Assembly: GCA_020746835.1 (NCBI GenBank)
Contig: JAGPNK010000003.1
Span: forward strand, 2,170,001 to 2,234,000
DNA from: Stachybotrys elegans
Taxonomy: Eukaryota > Ascomycota > Sordariomycetes > Hypocreales > Stachybotryaceae
DNA: 64,000 nt
Direction of reading: 5' to 3'
Shown here: piece by piece, positions 10,555 to 22,473 of the stretch
Position numbering within the stretch: position 1 is the first letter of the stretch
How the letters are laid out: the number at the start of each line of letters is the position of its first letter
Notes under the pieces: model-generated
Databases searched by the model: none
Seen by the model: the letters and a program-made list of their open reading frames with translations, nothing else
What the model was told of the DNA's origin: nothing
Translations under genes and position numbers: made by a program

Positions 10555-12982
10555 TGTGTGTGTATATATATAGGGGGGTTATCGAAGAGGTAGGTATGTT
10601 CGAGGGTTCGAATAAGTGTCGTCGAGAATCGCACGCCCGGCGCGGCCGTAGTCGAGTTGGTATTGGTGACGCACAGGAAGCGAGTATTCGATCAAAGTTG
10701 TAATTAAGAAGTTGAAAGATCCGTCCAGCGGGAAGAAGCGAATACGCGCCGAAAATAGGGGAGTTGGCGGGAAAGCAAGGAAGAAAAAGGAGAGAACAAG
10801 GAAAGGACAAAAAAAGGGTGAAGGAGAAGTGAAGCGTAGCAACGAGCGCAAATCCCAAGGCGATGGTGTTGAAAGGAGAGAAACGGACCGGCACGAGAGC
10901 TGCTAACGGGAAGAGAGAAGCAAAGTGCAATGGGATTGGATGAGAGTGCCGATCCAAAGGGGAAGAGGCTCTAGCGCTTGCTGATGAGAAAAGTCGGAGG
11001 GAAGAGGCCAGGCCTTGGCTGGGCTTGGGTCTGGCTTGGCTTTGGTGGCACGGAGATGGTATCAGGGCAGGGGATGAGACGGAGCATGTGGGTTTGGCCT
11101 CGACCTTCTCGCATCTACAGTGGGTGGGAGGGCGGTTTTAGTGGACGGGCAGGCGCTGGACAGGCAGAGGAGACAGGGGTGGTTCGTCGAGGGCCCTCAA
11201 GAGGAGGGGGCTTGTGAGACAGAAGGGGGCACGAACCCATGCGTCAGATGGTTACAGCAGGGGTTTCAACGAGCTAGAGGGACATGCCGATGGGGCCATG
11301 CGTGCGAGTGAAGAAAATGGTGGCGTGCGTTGTTTGTCTTTCAATCTTGAGCTTAATACGCACAGTGCATCTGCATCACTCAGCGGCCCAAACTTGAAGC
11401 CCAAACATGGGCCGGACTACCTACCAGGTAGTATCGAGGACCGACGCTGAGTGGCGGCGTGTAGCCGCGCAGGCGGGACGTGATGCCATCAGCCAAGGCC
11501 CAGAGATGGAAGGGAGGCCTTGTAAGAACGATTGGATGGGACGATTGTAGGTTCAAGATGGAATGACACAATCTATTCCAGCGGGGAGGAAGGTCCTTGA
11601 GTTTTAAGAGGATGGTGAGCGAGAGAAGAGAATGATGAAGCCCGCACGGACACTTGAAACCTTGGTCGATCCTTGTCGTGGCTCCAAATGTTTCAGGCTA
11701 ATTCTCTCTTTCTCTTTACTCTCTTTCTCTTGGGTCCGGAAACATGTGGTGTTTATTTCAGAATACTCCGCCTACCCGTTTGCGGTTTCTGGAATAGATG
11801 AAGATGAACGCGTGGCTGTTTCTTGAACCTGGTTCGAGGATGCGAAAGCAATGGGCTGATAGCGGAAAGACGTGGGGTTATCCATTTGTTCCATGGGCGA
11901 ATACCCAAGCTACCTACCTACATGTAGTTAGGCTCCCCCGGTGGCAGAACGAACCCAAGCTGCATCAAATGGAGAACTGGAAAGAGCTCACGTACGTGGT
12001 ACGGTCGCGCGTGGCGTCTAAGCGCATTCCGTCCGTCGGTAATGGGCAGGTGTCTCCGGCGTTGCCATCTGAGGCAGCATTTCAGCATCTTGTCTCTGTG
12101 TCGAGTTACCTATTTATGGTGGCATCACGTGTTATGGGAGGCGCATGAAACTTTGCCGCCGCCGCACGATGCAGACAGAATCGGACAGGTGCCTGGTGTG
12201 CATCAGCATGGAATTGTATTATTGGACCTTCCATAAGGATGTTAATTGCTTTATCGCATCTTCTTGATACATTGCCCTCGCTTCATCCCCAGATGGATTA
12301 CATAATTCTGGCTGATAAGATAACACAGACGCTTCCGTGATCATCATGGCCGGCTTCTGCTGGGGCTCGGTTGTATCCAAAGGAAGTACCCGTAGCTCTG
12401 GCAATTTTGAGCAGGCTGTCATTCCTGGTCGAGCTAACGCCAACAACAAGCATCTTCTTTTTCAGCTTCACCTCGCCTCTCGCTCTTCAATCCCCAACCT
12501 CGAGCCCACCCCCGGAGCATAATCTGCACAGCTCTACGATTAATTTCCGCATCTGAGCAAGATGATCGGCGCTACAGGCGGCCCTCCCGCCCCAGGATCT
12601 TCCCTTTAGGCCGTTTCCAGCCATGAGCCCCAGCCGTCAACGTCGCCGAGGCCAATCATCCGCCGCTGTTCTCTATGGCGCCATTACGCCCACGCAGAGC
12701 GTCACGGTATCATTGCATTGGCACTGGCCCGTCCCTGGGGCTCACCGGTGAGCCCGGTGCCTTTGCTATTGGCTGGACGTACATGGATGGAAAGAGCGGA
12801 TTGGACGCCCTGCGCAGAGGGGTTCAGCTTGCCATGCAGAATATTAATACAGCAGGAGAAAGCATTGCTTCTTCCTGGGAACTTGAAGTTAAGGTTTGCT
12901 CAGCTTAAGCCTGCCCTCGTTGCGTCAAGACCCTGCGTCGTCTTTTCCCCTAGACATACACCTCTTCCGCACCTGAGCATAT
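10555..12982. other. Divergent promoter region, no gene seen
   Basis: Separates the minus-strand membrane protein from the plus-strand MFS transporter. A short TATATATATA run at about 10563-10572 and a purine-rich leader (10730-10830, pyrimidine-rich on the sense strand) precede the left gene. A few short open frames between 12300 and 12900 carry no recognisable domain and end early, so I treat them as leader or spacer sequence. Confidence 0.45.
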
Positions 12983-14704
12983 ATGGCCGCGACAGCACCG
13001 ACAATGGCGGCTACGGATGACACTGACCAAAAGGGCGGCGTCGCCCACTCCCTCGATGTGCCGCCTACCTACGGCACCATCTCAGGCATCGACGATGAAG
13101 CCATCATCCCCAGAGGCGCTCTGGATCCCGTCTACGAAGCCAAGGCGAGGGTTCTCAACCATGCGGTGCGCATTTGCCTTCTCTCGCGGTCGCTCTGCTG
13201 TCGCCAGAAGAGCATTTCAACGGTTCAATACTGACGACATCTAGATTCAAGAGATCGGCATGGGCTGGTATCAGTGGCAGCTCTTTATCGTGGTCGGCTT
13301 CGGCTGGGCCAGCGACAATCTGTGGCCCATAGTCACGTCGCTCATATTCACCGCCGTGGCCGCCGAGTTCTCGCCCTCGCGGCCGCCGCTGCTGACGCTC
13401 GCCCAAAACATCGGTCTCCTCTTCGGCGCCGTCTTCTGGGGCTTCGGGTGCGATGTCTTCGGCCGCAAGTGGGGTTTTAACTTGACCCTCGGTCTGACGG
13501 CATTCTGGGGCCTTGTCGCCGCCGGTGCCCCCAACTTTGTCGCCATTGCCTTCTTCGCCGCGCTCTGGTCCTTTGGAGTTGGAGGTAACCTTCCTGTCGA
13601 TTCGGCCATATTCCTCGAGTTCCTCCCCGGATCCCACCAGTACCTGCTTACTGTCCTGTCCATTGACTGGGCCATCGCCCAGGTCATCGCCAACCTCATT
13701 GCTTGGCCTCTCCTTGGCAACCTCACCTGCTCTTCGGACGACGAGCAATGCTCCCGCGCGGACAACATGGGTTGGCGCTACTTTGTCATCACCATGGGCG
13801 GTCTGACCCTAGTCATGTTCGCCATCCGTTTCCTCTTCTTCACCATTTTCGAGTCACCCAAGTATCTCATGGGCAAGGGCCGCGATGAGGATGCCGTCCG
13901 TGTTGTCCACGAGGTTGCGCGCCGCAACGGCAAGACCACTGCTCTCACCCTCGATGATCTCAGGGCCTGCGAGCCAGAGGGATATGTCGCCAACACCAAC
14001 GCCAGTGCCGCCATCAAGCGCAACCTGCAGGTCTTGAATCTGAGCCAGGTCAAGCCTCTCTTTGCTACCGGGAAGCTAGCGCTCAGCACCTCGCTCATCA
14101 TGACCGTCTGGGGACTCATCGGTCTTGCTTATCCGCTCTACAATGCCTTCCTCCCCTTCATCCAGGATACTCGCGGTGCTGATTTCGGCGACGGAAGCAC
14201 CTATTTGACTTATCGTAACAGTCTCATCATCTCGACCCTTGGCATTCCAGGCGCGCTGTTGGGCGGTTATCTGGTTGAGGTGCCCCGTGTTGGGCGCAAG
14301 GGTACTCTCTCCGTCTTCACTATTCTGACAGGCGTCTTCCTGTATGCCTCGACCACGGCTCTCGACAGCAACTCTCTGCTCGGATGGAATTGCGCCTTCA
14401 GCTTCTGCAGCAACGTCATGTATGCAGTCTTGTACGGCTTCACGCCGGAATTGTTTCCAACTCCTCAGCGGGGCACGGGCAACGCTTTGACCGCGACTTG
14501 CAACCGCGTATTCGGCATCATGGCTGTATGTGACCCTTTGATCCGTCGTTTCATAAATACCGCTGACCAAGATAGCCCATCATCGCCATGTTTGCGGATC
14601 TCCGGACTTCGGCGCCAGTATATACGAGTGGTGCTCTGTTTATTGCCGCGGGTCTTTTGGTGTTGCCGATGCCGTTTGAGTCGCGAGGCAAAGCGGCTCT
14701 ATAG
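12983..14704 (+). CDS. MFS transporter of the sugar-porter/SV2-like type
   Basis: Three exons (12983-13165, 13245-14525, 14576-14704) give 530 residues. The cytosolic N-terminus ends in HAIQEIGMGWYQWQLF, which leads into the first membrane helix and is restored only when intron 1 is removed. Later landmarks are the loop after helix 2, GCDVFGRKWGF, and the signature YGFTPELFPTPQRGTGNA after helix 10, typical of sugar-porter and SVOP-like carriers. Removing intron 3 (donor GTATGT) restores the last helices (PIIAMFADLR to GLLVLPMPFE); without it the frame turns into unrelated sequence. Likely a plasma-membrane proton symporter for a small organic solute. The substrate cannot be predicted. Confidence 0.9.
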
Positions 14705-15199
14705 ATACCCTTCTTCAGCTGCCTTCGCATGTATACCATTGCAGAATTAGTTTGCAGTTGTTGGTTATCAGGGTTAGGCAATATAACTTTGCAGCAAGTC
14801 TCCATTGTCTTACTTATAGTCGATGGCTACGTCGAGACCAAACGTCTGATGTTCTTTGCTTTACCATTACAGTGGTCGCAAGGCAACAGACAAAACGTAC
14901 GTATCAAACTGGTCACCATTCATAACACCAGAAAACACATGGTGCTGTGACTTATCTTCAAAATGATCCTTCTCAATTCATTTGCTATTCATGGTGTCAT
15001 GAACGCGCAATCTCTAGGGTAGGCGTCGTAGTTATCATGCATGTGGGGCGCGTCCTTGATTGGGCTGCCTCTCTTCCCCCACCAGGATGATACTAGATGT
15101 AACAACCAACTGTCAGCAAACATCTCTTTTCATCGCCTGGACTCTGGATCTTGGATCATTTTTCTGCCATTGATATTCCTCTGAAAACAAAGGGAGAAG
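14705..15199. other. Short intergenic region, no gene seen
   Basis: Spacer between the MFS transporter and the phosphoesterase, which are on the same strand. No conserved frame or RNA structure was recognised. Confidence 0.5.
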
Positions 15200-17278
15200 A
15201 TGGTGCGAGCTGAGGTACCTTCGTCGGCCCCCCAGGCGACATACTCGTCGGGAAGAGCGGGGGAGGGGCAGCCCGATATACGTATGCTGCACTACAACGA
15301 CGTCTATCATGTCGACCAGTCCAGCGCCGAGCCCGTGGGAGGGTTCCCCCGATTCATGTCTCTTATCAACGAGTATCGGGATGGCGAACAGTATGCTGGG
15401 CAGCCGGAGCTGCTGACCTACTTTTCTGGCGATGCCTTCAACCCCAGTCTCGAGAGTAGCGTCACCAAGGGTGCGTCAAAGGCCAAGAATTTCCCCAAGC
15501 CCTATTCTGGCTGACCAGAACCTACAGGAAAGCACATGGTGCCCATTCTAAACACGATTGGGACGGACTGCGCCTGCGTCGGGGTTGGTTGTTTGCGACT
15601 CACACGTGTCCTGCTCACGACTGACTTGTGTAGAACCATGACTTCGACTTTGGAGTCAAGCAATTTCAATACTTGACTGGAAAGTGCGAATTCCCGTGGC
15701 TCCTCGCCAACGTCCTCGATCCGGCGCTGGGAGAGGATGTGCCCCTGGGAAACGCGAAAAGGACTCACATGATGACCACCTCGACTGGCATCAAGGTGGG
15801 CTTGATTGGGCTTGGAGAGCGAGAGTGGCTCGAGACCATCAACGTGCTGCCGCCGAATCTCATCTACAAGTCTGCCACGGCTACGGCCAAGGAGCTCGTG
15901 CCGAAGCTGCGAGAGGCCGGCGCCGAGATTGTCGTGTGTGTCAGCCACCAGCGTGAGCCCAACGACAACAAGCTCGCCGAGCAGACTGGCGGCATCATTG
16001 ACATTATCCTTGGCGGCCACGACCACCACTACAGCCACAGCTTCATCAACGGGACCCACGTGTTGCGCTCCGGCACCGACTTCAAGCAGCTCAGCTACAT
16101 CGAGGCCCGGCGGAAGACGGACGACGCGTCCAAGTGGGACATTGACATCTGGCGCCGAGACATTACGTCCGAGGTCCCGGAGCACGAGCCCTCGGTGGAA
16201 CTGGTCAAGAAGTTGACGTCCAAGCTGCAACAGTCTCTCTCCAAGCCCGTCGGCTGGACGGCGATGCCGCTGGACGCGCGCTTCAGCACGGTGAGGATGA
16301 AGGAGTCCAATATCGGCAATCTTGTGTGCGACATCATGCGGAACTACCACAATGCCGACTGTTCCATCATGGCGGCGGGCACGATTCGTGGTGACCAGAT
16401 ATACGCCCCGGGCGCGATCCGCATCAAGGACATCACGACATGTTTTCCGTTTGAAGACCCGGTCATCCTGATTCGCGTCACGGGCCAGGCCATCTGGGGT
16501 GCTATTGAGAACGGCGTCTCGCTGTATCCTGCGCAGGAAGGACGTTTCCCGCAGGTCTCCAACATCGAGTATGAGTTTGACCCGTCTCAACCCCCAGGAC
16601 AGCGGGTGACGAAGCTCAAGATCGGAAAGCAACCCTGTGATTTGGAGAGGAAGTATCTCTTGGCTACGCGAGGGTACATGGGCCGAGCTAAGGGTATGCG
16701 CAAAGTTCCAGTTCACCTTTTTTTTTGTCTCAAACTTGTTGCTGACTTGATGTGTAGATGGCTTCACCAGCCTACTCGTGCAGTCAGAGGGCGGAGATGC
16801 CGAGGAGCTTGTGGATGAGGAATCAGGCATGCTCATCTCCACCATGATCCGCCAGTACTTCATGGGCCGTCGAACCATCGGCCAATGGTCGCACCTCTCA
16901 TCGCACTGGGTCAATGTGGCCGAAACCACTGACACGGGTTCTCCAACAGCAACAACGCATGATGGAGGCGACGGGTTCGTCCCCAAGCCCCTGGCGAGAG
17001 CGGACAGCCACCGGTGGGAAGACTTCCTCAAGCGCCGGATGGGCCTGGACCGGAAGCCGCTGGACGATGATGACTCGAGCGACGAAAGCGCCGAGGAGGA
17101 CGCCGATGCTCAGCTTGACTTTGAGACGCTGCTGATGCGCAAGTTCTGGTCGCGCTGGGCTCTCAAGGCCAAGGTCAAGGGAAGCGTGTGCGATTCACTC
17201 AAGGAGGGCGAATACTCTGTGGACTGGACGCGGGTGGTGGCGCCAGAACTTGAAGGCCGTATCAAAATGGTGGTGTAG
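15200..17278 (+). CDS. 5'-nucleotidase-like calcineurin-type phosphoesterase
   Basis: Four exons (15200-15470, 15528-15583, 15634-16693, 16758-17278) give 635 residues. Metal-binding motifs of the metallophosphoesterase superfamily are visible: HYNDVYHVD near residue 31, SGDAFNPS, GNHDFDFG (assembled exactly across the 50-base second intron) and GGHDHHY. The second half resembles the substrate-binding 5'-nucleotidase C-terminal domain (KESNIGNLVCD, GTIRGD, CFPFEDP). Family members remove phosphate from nucleoside monophosphates or related esters. There is no signal peptide, unlike periplasmic or secreted 5'-nucleotidases, so cytosolic action is inferred. The first motif reads DVYH rather than the textbook D-x-H. 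A strongly acidic stretch (DDDDSSDESAEED) lies near the C-terminus. Confidence 0.9.
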
Positions 17279-17459
17279 ACAGCGGAACTGGAATATCAGG
17301 GACAATGGGATGATGGATCACAAAGTTTTCAGGATCTCTGTTTCTTTATTACACGTTTTGCATTGTGCCGTTGGGGATGGCTTCTCCCCCAAATCTTTTC
17401 CCAAAAACCACGAATACTACAAGAGGATATATATAGATTGGTCATAAACTCGTAAATGT

Positions 17460-18593
17460 CTAGGGGGGCGAGCAGATGCCGTTGGTACAGGTGAGGCTGT
17501 CGGCGCAGTCGTCCCAGGTGGTGCAAGGAGCTCCTGCTCATAGCAACAGCAAGTCAGCAGTCCATCCGGACATGAGGAGCAGGAGTGTCGGGAGGGAGGA
17601 CATGAGCCACGAACCTTGGCAGTGACCAGCCCAGGAGCAGTCATCGTCATCACCACCATCGTCACCGCCGTCACCACCATCGCCGCCGGTGTTGCCGATG
17701 CGTTGGATGAGGCGGTCACCCAGGGCGGAGATGCTGGAGTGGAACTCGTCGAAGCTCTGGGCCGTCCAGGCGGCGCCGTTGGCCCCGGGGACGGCATCGC
17801 GGCCCGGGAAGGCAATGTAGAGGACGTCCTTTTCGGTGTGGCCAAAGTTGCCGTTCATGCTGGTGCCGAAGCAGGCGGTGGCGAGGGAGATGGAGGCCTC
17901 GCCGACCATGGCCATGTCGCCGTCGTCTCCGTTGATGTCACCCCAAACACCATAAAACTAAAACGGACACAGTTGGTCAGTATCCAGATGCCGGGCAGCG
18001 AAACCATGATATAGCAGACAAGGGAGACTGTACCAGCTTGTTGTCGCACACGACGGCCATGACACTCAGGGGCTCGATGCCGTAGGCCTGAGGGTCAAAG
18101 TGCGGCCAGTTGGGACGGTCACCAACGTTGCCAAAGACGACGTAGGAGTGGACCTTTGCGTTCAGGTCCTCCTGGCCGACATTGTAGCCCTCGAGAATCC
18201 ACTGGAAGGCGGTGATGGACTGGGTGTCATCGGAGCTTTCGCAGCGGCCGTCGTCGCCGGGTCCGCCTTGGAGGCCATCGCAGTCGACGTCCATGTCGAC
18301 AAGATTGCCGTTGTTCTCGCGGAGGAAGACGACGTTGTAGTCGCTTATGTGGTCTCCGCAGTATGTGGCAGCTGTTGCCGTCGTTAGCAAGCTTGCTTTC
18401 CAACAAGAGAAGGGGGGCTGTTCTTACAGGCCGTGGTGTCGTCCCATACGCTGGTGAAGCCCCGGGCGAGGACATTGTTGCAGGTCGGCTGGGCTCGGAT
18501 GCTGTCGTAGAAGCTGCGGACGTTGCTGGGCACATCACGAGCTGCCGCCGTGGAGGCGAGGAGAGAGAGCGAGACAGCGAGAAGAGCAGCCAT
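17460..18593 (-). CDS. Secreted chitosanase, GH75 family
   Basis: Hydrolyses beta-1,4 bonds in chitosan outside the cell. Four exons (18428-18593, 18034-18371, 17615-17957, 17460-17533, minus strand) give 306 residues. A signal peptide (MAALLAVSLSLLASTAAA) is followed by the GH75 core: VPSNVRSFYDSI, YCGDH, NLVDMDVDCDGLQGG, YGIEPLSVMAVVC, FYGVWGDINGDDG, MVGEASISLATACFG and DVLYIAFPGRDAVPG. After the core comes a Gly/Asp-rich linker and a cysteine-rich tail of about 30 residues with six cysteines, encoded partly by a separate 74-base last exon. That tail may bind wall polymers. The start is the first ATG giving the signal peptide, and a TATATA box lies 100 bases upstream. Chitosanases attack fungal or deacetylated chitin walls, so a role in nutrition, wall turnover or mycoparasitism is possible. 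Confidence 0.94.
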
Positions 18594-18693
18594 GTTGGTA
18601 GAGCCCGGAACGGCGCACGATGTACAGACGAAGGAAGGATTGCGAGGGATGGCTCTGCGGATCCCCCACAAAGAGGAAGAAGGAAGCTCACGA

Positions 18694-18699
18694 TATATA
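18694..18699 (-). promoter_or_regulatory. Candidate TATA box of the chitosanase gene
   Basis: TATATA, 101 bases upstream of the chitosanase start codon on the minus strand. Spacing and sequence fit a core promoter element; no transcription data are available here. Confidence 0.5.
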
Positions 18700-18975
18700 C
18701 TCGAGAGCCATCGCAGGACCCCTGCCGGGCTGTCAGCTCTGTCTCGAATCACAACCCACATGGTGAGTGTGCATAGCGCCCAGGCCAAGCCTTTTAGGCC
18801 GCTGAATCGCTCCAAAAATAAACCGCGCCATCAACCGAGAGAGAGAGCGAAGGATGGAGCTGTCCCAATGCTTACTTGCCCTACCGAAAGGAACACGAAC
18901 AGGACCGACGGGGACAAATTGCCACAAGCGGGATATGGTCGAGGCCTGCATGGGTAGAAGAAGAAGAAAGAAGAA

Positions 18976-19010
18976 ACCCCTTCCCTTTCCTTTCCTTTCC
19001 TTTCCTTTCT
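18976..19010. repeat. (CCTTT)n microsatellite
   Basis: About six tandem CCTTT units with edge degeneration in the chitosanase upstream region. Confidence 0.8.
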
Positions 19011-19466
19011 TCTCACCTCTCTGGTAACGAGGAATATACTTCCATGGTTCTCCGATTTATTCCATTTGTTCCATTTATTCCATTTGATGCAGCAAGTTTA
19101 TAGGATGAGTGGTGAGCGAGCAAGCGAGCAAGCGAGTAGGTCGTTTCTGGTGTTTATTTTCAAGGCTGGCAGCGACTGACAAGTATGCATAATTTAACCC
19201 AGCTAATTTAGTAGGACTAAAGTCCTTGACCCCACAGCTAACCCACCCCAGAACCTAGAACCCACAGCTTCCTATTTTGGGCCCATCGTCAATACTCATC
19301 CTTCTCATGGGTTCCTCGTCCAGGCGAGGCCATCCCTATCCGCGGCCATCCCGTAAAATAAAACGCCAGCCTCGGCGATAGCATCTGCCGTGTCGGCCGC
19401 CGTTCGGAACATGATACCACAACGCCATTCCGCTCAGGGCAACGTTCCCTCCCTCCAGCCTCCGTC

Positions 19467-21350
19467 TCATTCCGCGTCCTCGCGCCTCGTCACGCGAACC
19501 CAGAAGTCGTCCATGATCAGCATGGCCGCGCTCATCAGGTTCATGGGCTTGTCGACGTGGACAAGCTGGAACTCGAACCGCCGCAGCAGCTCGACAAACA
19601 CCTTGTTCAGCTCCATCTGCGCAATCGTCCTGCCCAGGCACATGTACTTGCCATAGCCAAACACGAGGTCCACGGCCCCCAGCATCTCCTTGAGCTTCTC
19701 CGGCTCCGACTCAGCCTCGAGCCAGCGGTCTGGCCGGAACGCCTCGGCGTCGGGCCCGAATATGTCCTGCGTGCGCATCAGGCCCGCGATGTTGTGGCCG
19801 ATCTGCACGCCCTCGGGGATCTCGTACCCCAGTATGTTGTCGCCGCCGGGGGGCACCTGCTTGTTGAGGATGCCCGTCGCAGGTGGGAACATGCGGATGC
19901 CCTCGCGGATCACCGCCTGCAGGTACGGCATCTCCTTGGCTTCCGAGTCCTTGATGGGCGACGAGATTTGTCCCTTGGCGATGCCGTTGCTGATCTCGGC
20001 GAGGAGCTTGTTCATGGCGTTGGGGTTGCCGAGCAGGCAGAGGAGAGTGCTTCGTACGGCCGTAGCAGTCGTGTCGGACCCGGCGACGCTGCCAGCTGGT
20101 CAGTGCTATTCTCATGTTGTAATATGATGTGTGTTATGTGATGTTATGCTTACGTTTCCACAAAGACCTCCTGCATGAGCTCATCGCGGGTGAGACCGGC
20201 ATTGACAAAAGACTGCATCATGTCCCGCCCAGACTTGGCGTTGGGACCTAGCCTGCTGTCAACGAACTGCGCAGCGAAACTGCCATGGTCAGCAAACCAT
20301 CCTCGAGCATTCCCTTTCTCTTCAAACGGTCGACATACCCCATCAATCTACCGAACCCGTTCGCGTCGCCAGCCGTCGGTCCCATCTTGGTCAGTGGCCA
20401 GCGGCCCAACATATCCAGCAGCGCGGGCACGTTGGCCATGAACATGACAAAGGGAAAGAACTGGCGCGTGATCTCGTTGTACTGGTAGAGGTCCCTGTCC
20501 TCCTCGAGGAATCCGAAGGGCGCGCCGAAGCCAAGGTCGCTGATGACGTCGAGCGCAAAGTAGTTGCACTTGAGGGCCAGGTCCATGGGGCGGTAGTCGT
20601 CGGACTGCGAGATGTACTTGCTGTCGATGAGGTTGACGAAGCCGGCGACGTGCTTGTCGATGCAGGGCTCGAAGCCGCCCAGCTCGCGGCCAGAGTACTG
20701 TACGTGCGCTCGTGTTAGTACTACTGATTCGCAGACACGCGCACGGGAGAGGGAGGCAGGGGATATGGGTAAGACGTACGCCGGGACCCATCTTGCTCTT
20801 CAGAATCTTGTGCATGTTGTCATCCTGCATGGAGAAGATGTTGTCGTGCTTGGCGTCTATCTGGACCGACTTGTAGAAGGGGCCGCGAATGTACTCGCTT
20901 CGAGCGGCCGACATTCTGCGAATGATGTCGGGGTCGCTGACAACAAGAGAGTTAGGACCCGTGCGGTACAGAGGGCCTGCTTCGACGTTAGCAAAGAAAG
21001 ATTCTCCCACGACCGCTAGCATGCAAAAAAAACGCACCGTACTCCTTCATCATATCCAGCAGGTCATAGTGCATACGGCCGCCGTACATCTTACGCGCAA
21101 TGTATAGGTTGGTCCAGCCGCAGATCTTGGGTCCGGGGACGTGAGCGAGACGGTAGTAGGACCGCACCTCGCCCACGACGAAGCGGCTCAGGGCGATGAG
21201 CACGACGACGCCTGCGGCGGCCGAGACGGGCACATTCTTTAGGAGGTCGGGAAGCTCCTTGACGAGCTCGGGGAGTCTCTTGATCAGCTCGGGGAGCTGT
21301 TGCAGGAGACTCGGCATCTCTTTGATGTAGGCGAGCGCTGCTTCGGCCAT
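19467..21350 (-). CDS. Cytochrome P450 monooxygenase (pisatin-demethylase-like class)
   Basis: Five exons (21038-21350, 20780-20976, 20339-20697, 20154-20279, 19467-20088, minus strand) give 538 residues. P450 landmarks are an N-terminal membrane anchor (AAAGVVVLIALSRFVVG), the proline hinge HVPGPK, the I-helix AGSDTTAT (begun at an exon joint), the ExxR pair in REGIR (about E394/R397), FRPDRWL, and the heme-thiolate motif FGYGKYMCLGR with Cys about 482. That motif and the GPLYRTGPNSL segment resemble the pisatin demethylase (CYP57) type. It is likely an ER-bound oxidase of a hydrophobic substrate. For intron 3 I used the inner acceptor at 20280, because the CAG 13 bases further on shifts the frame to a stop. 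The N-terminus carries an unusual PELIKRLPELVKELPDLL repeat before the anchor. Confidence 0.93.
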
Positions 21351-22473
21351 GGCGACAGACAATGATGGGAGTACAGAGGCACGGCTTCAATGGGATGGTA
21401 CGAGATGCGAAAGACGTCGACCTCTCTCTACAGACAGGGTGGTATAGCTTGTTTATCTACGCTGCTACAACACCTGTCGATAGCGATATGTGCGCCACTG
21501 CTTGGCAAGGACGAGCATTCCCATGTCATCAAGGGGTTTTCAGAATACGCCGTACCCGACCCAGCAGAAGTTGTCGTGATTGGCCGCTGTACCCTTTGTC
21601 CTTCTCACGCCATACCGGCTTTGCTTGCCCAGCCTACCGGCAGACATCATGAGCTGGTTTTGCATCAATTCTCCTGGGGCCGGATAAGCCATCGGCAAGG
21701 TTGCTCGTGGAGTCGACGGGGCTACGGAAACGGCAGCGATTTGCATGGCTCCTCACGATCCTCCTGGGCGAAGAATGTCTCGTTGTGTGGATGATCAGCG
21801 GCTGGTCCACCACTGGGGAGAAATAACGGACACGGCAGAGCGGCTTGTCTGGGCATGAAAAGGGGATGTGCGAAAGGGACCCAATAGCCTTGTATATTGT
21901 GGACTACAGGCTTGTCACATATTGCGGTTCTGATGGATTCTCTTCGTAGGGACTTGCTTTTTTCTCCTTCCTTTCAGTCTTGGGTGTCTGCATGATCCCT
22001 GGACAACGGCAACTAAACGAGGCACACTGTTTTGCTTGTCACTTCTGCATCCGGCAATTGACGGGATTGCTTACTTCACTTTAGGCAAAAACGAAGGAGT
22101 TAATTGCGACTATAGAAAAGCAACTCGGTGGGTGAAAGAAATAGACCAACTCAGCACAATCAACTGCCTTTATTTACAATCTCCCGAAGCCTTCAGAGCA
22201 GTTAAGGAGGAAATGCCGGCCATCCCTGCCCCGACATCCTGGACCGGCTCCTCATTAATGTGCCGGGCGTTGTCCCCCGGAACGATTCTCCACGTCTGGA
22301 TCCATGTCCTCTTCTTCCGTCTTCTCCTGTTGATCCAGTGGCAATGGATTCGGGATTCCCATGCAACGACTTCATGTGGCATTCCCATCACTCAGAGACT
22401 CGACCAAATAAGCGTGAAGCGTCCTTTCCAAACTCTGCCAGGGGGGCTGGAGAGGCCTTTGCATGCTAGTACA
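21351..22473. other. P450 promoter and spacer, no gene seen
   Basis: About 1.1 kb upstream of the P450. Open frames here are short and lack conserved character. Confidence 0.45.

Larger units (their letters stand above)
18594..19466. other. Chitosanase promoter and P450 3' flank
   Basis: No gene seen. It contains the chitosanase core promoter, a CCTTT pentamer tract at 18976-19010 (five or six units), a TTCCATTTRTTCC repeat near 19060-19085 and an AGCGAGCA repeat at about 19112-19137. Confidence 0.5.

Noticed and set aside
11808..11813. ACGCGT in the 10.6-13.0 kb gap
   Set aside because: No cell-cycle gene nearby; treated as background that tempers the MCB finding.
12675..12908. 77-codon frame before the MFS transporter
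   Set aside because: No ATG in good context leads into a domain, the frame ends without a partner exon, and it sits in the likely leader or promoter.
15502..17031. 509-codon minus-strand frame across the phosphoesterase gene
   Set aside because: It crosses exons and introns of a gene with clear metal-binding motifs on the other strand, and has Arg/Val/Leu-rich shadow composition.
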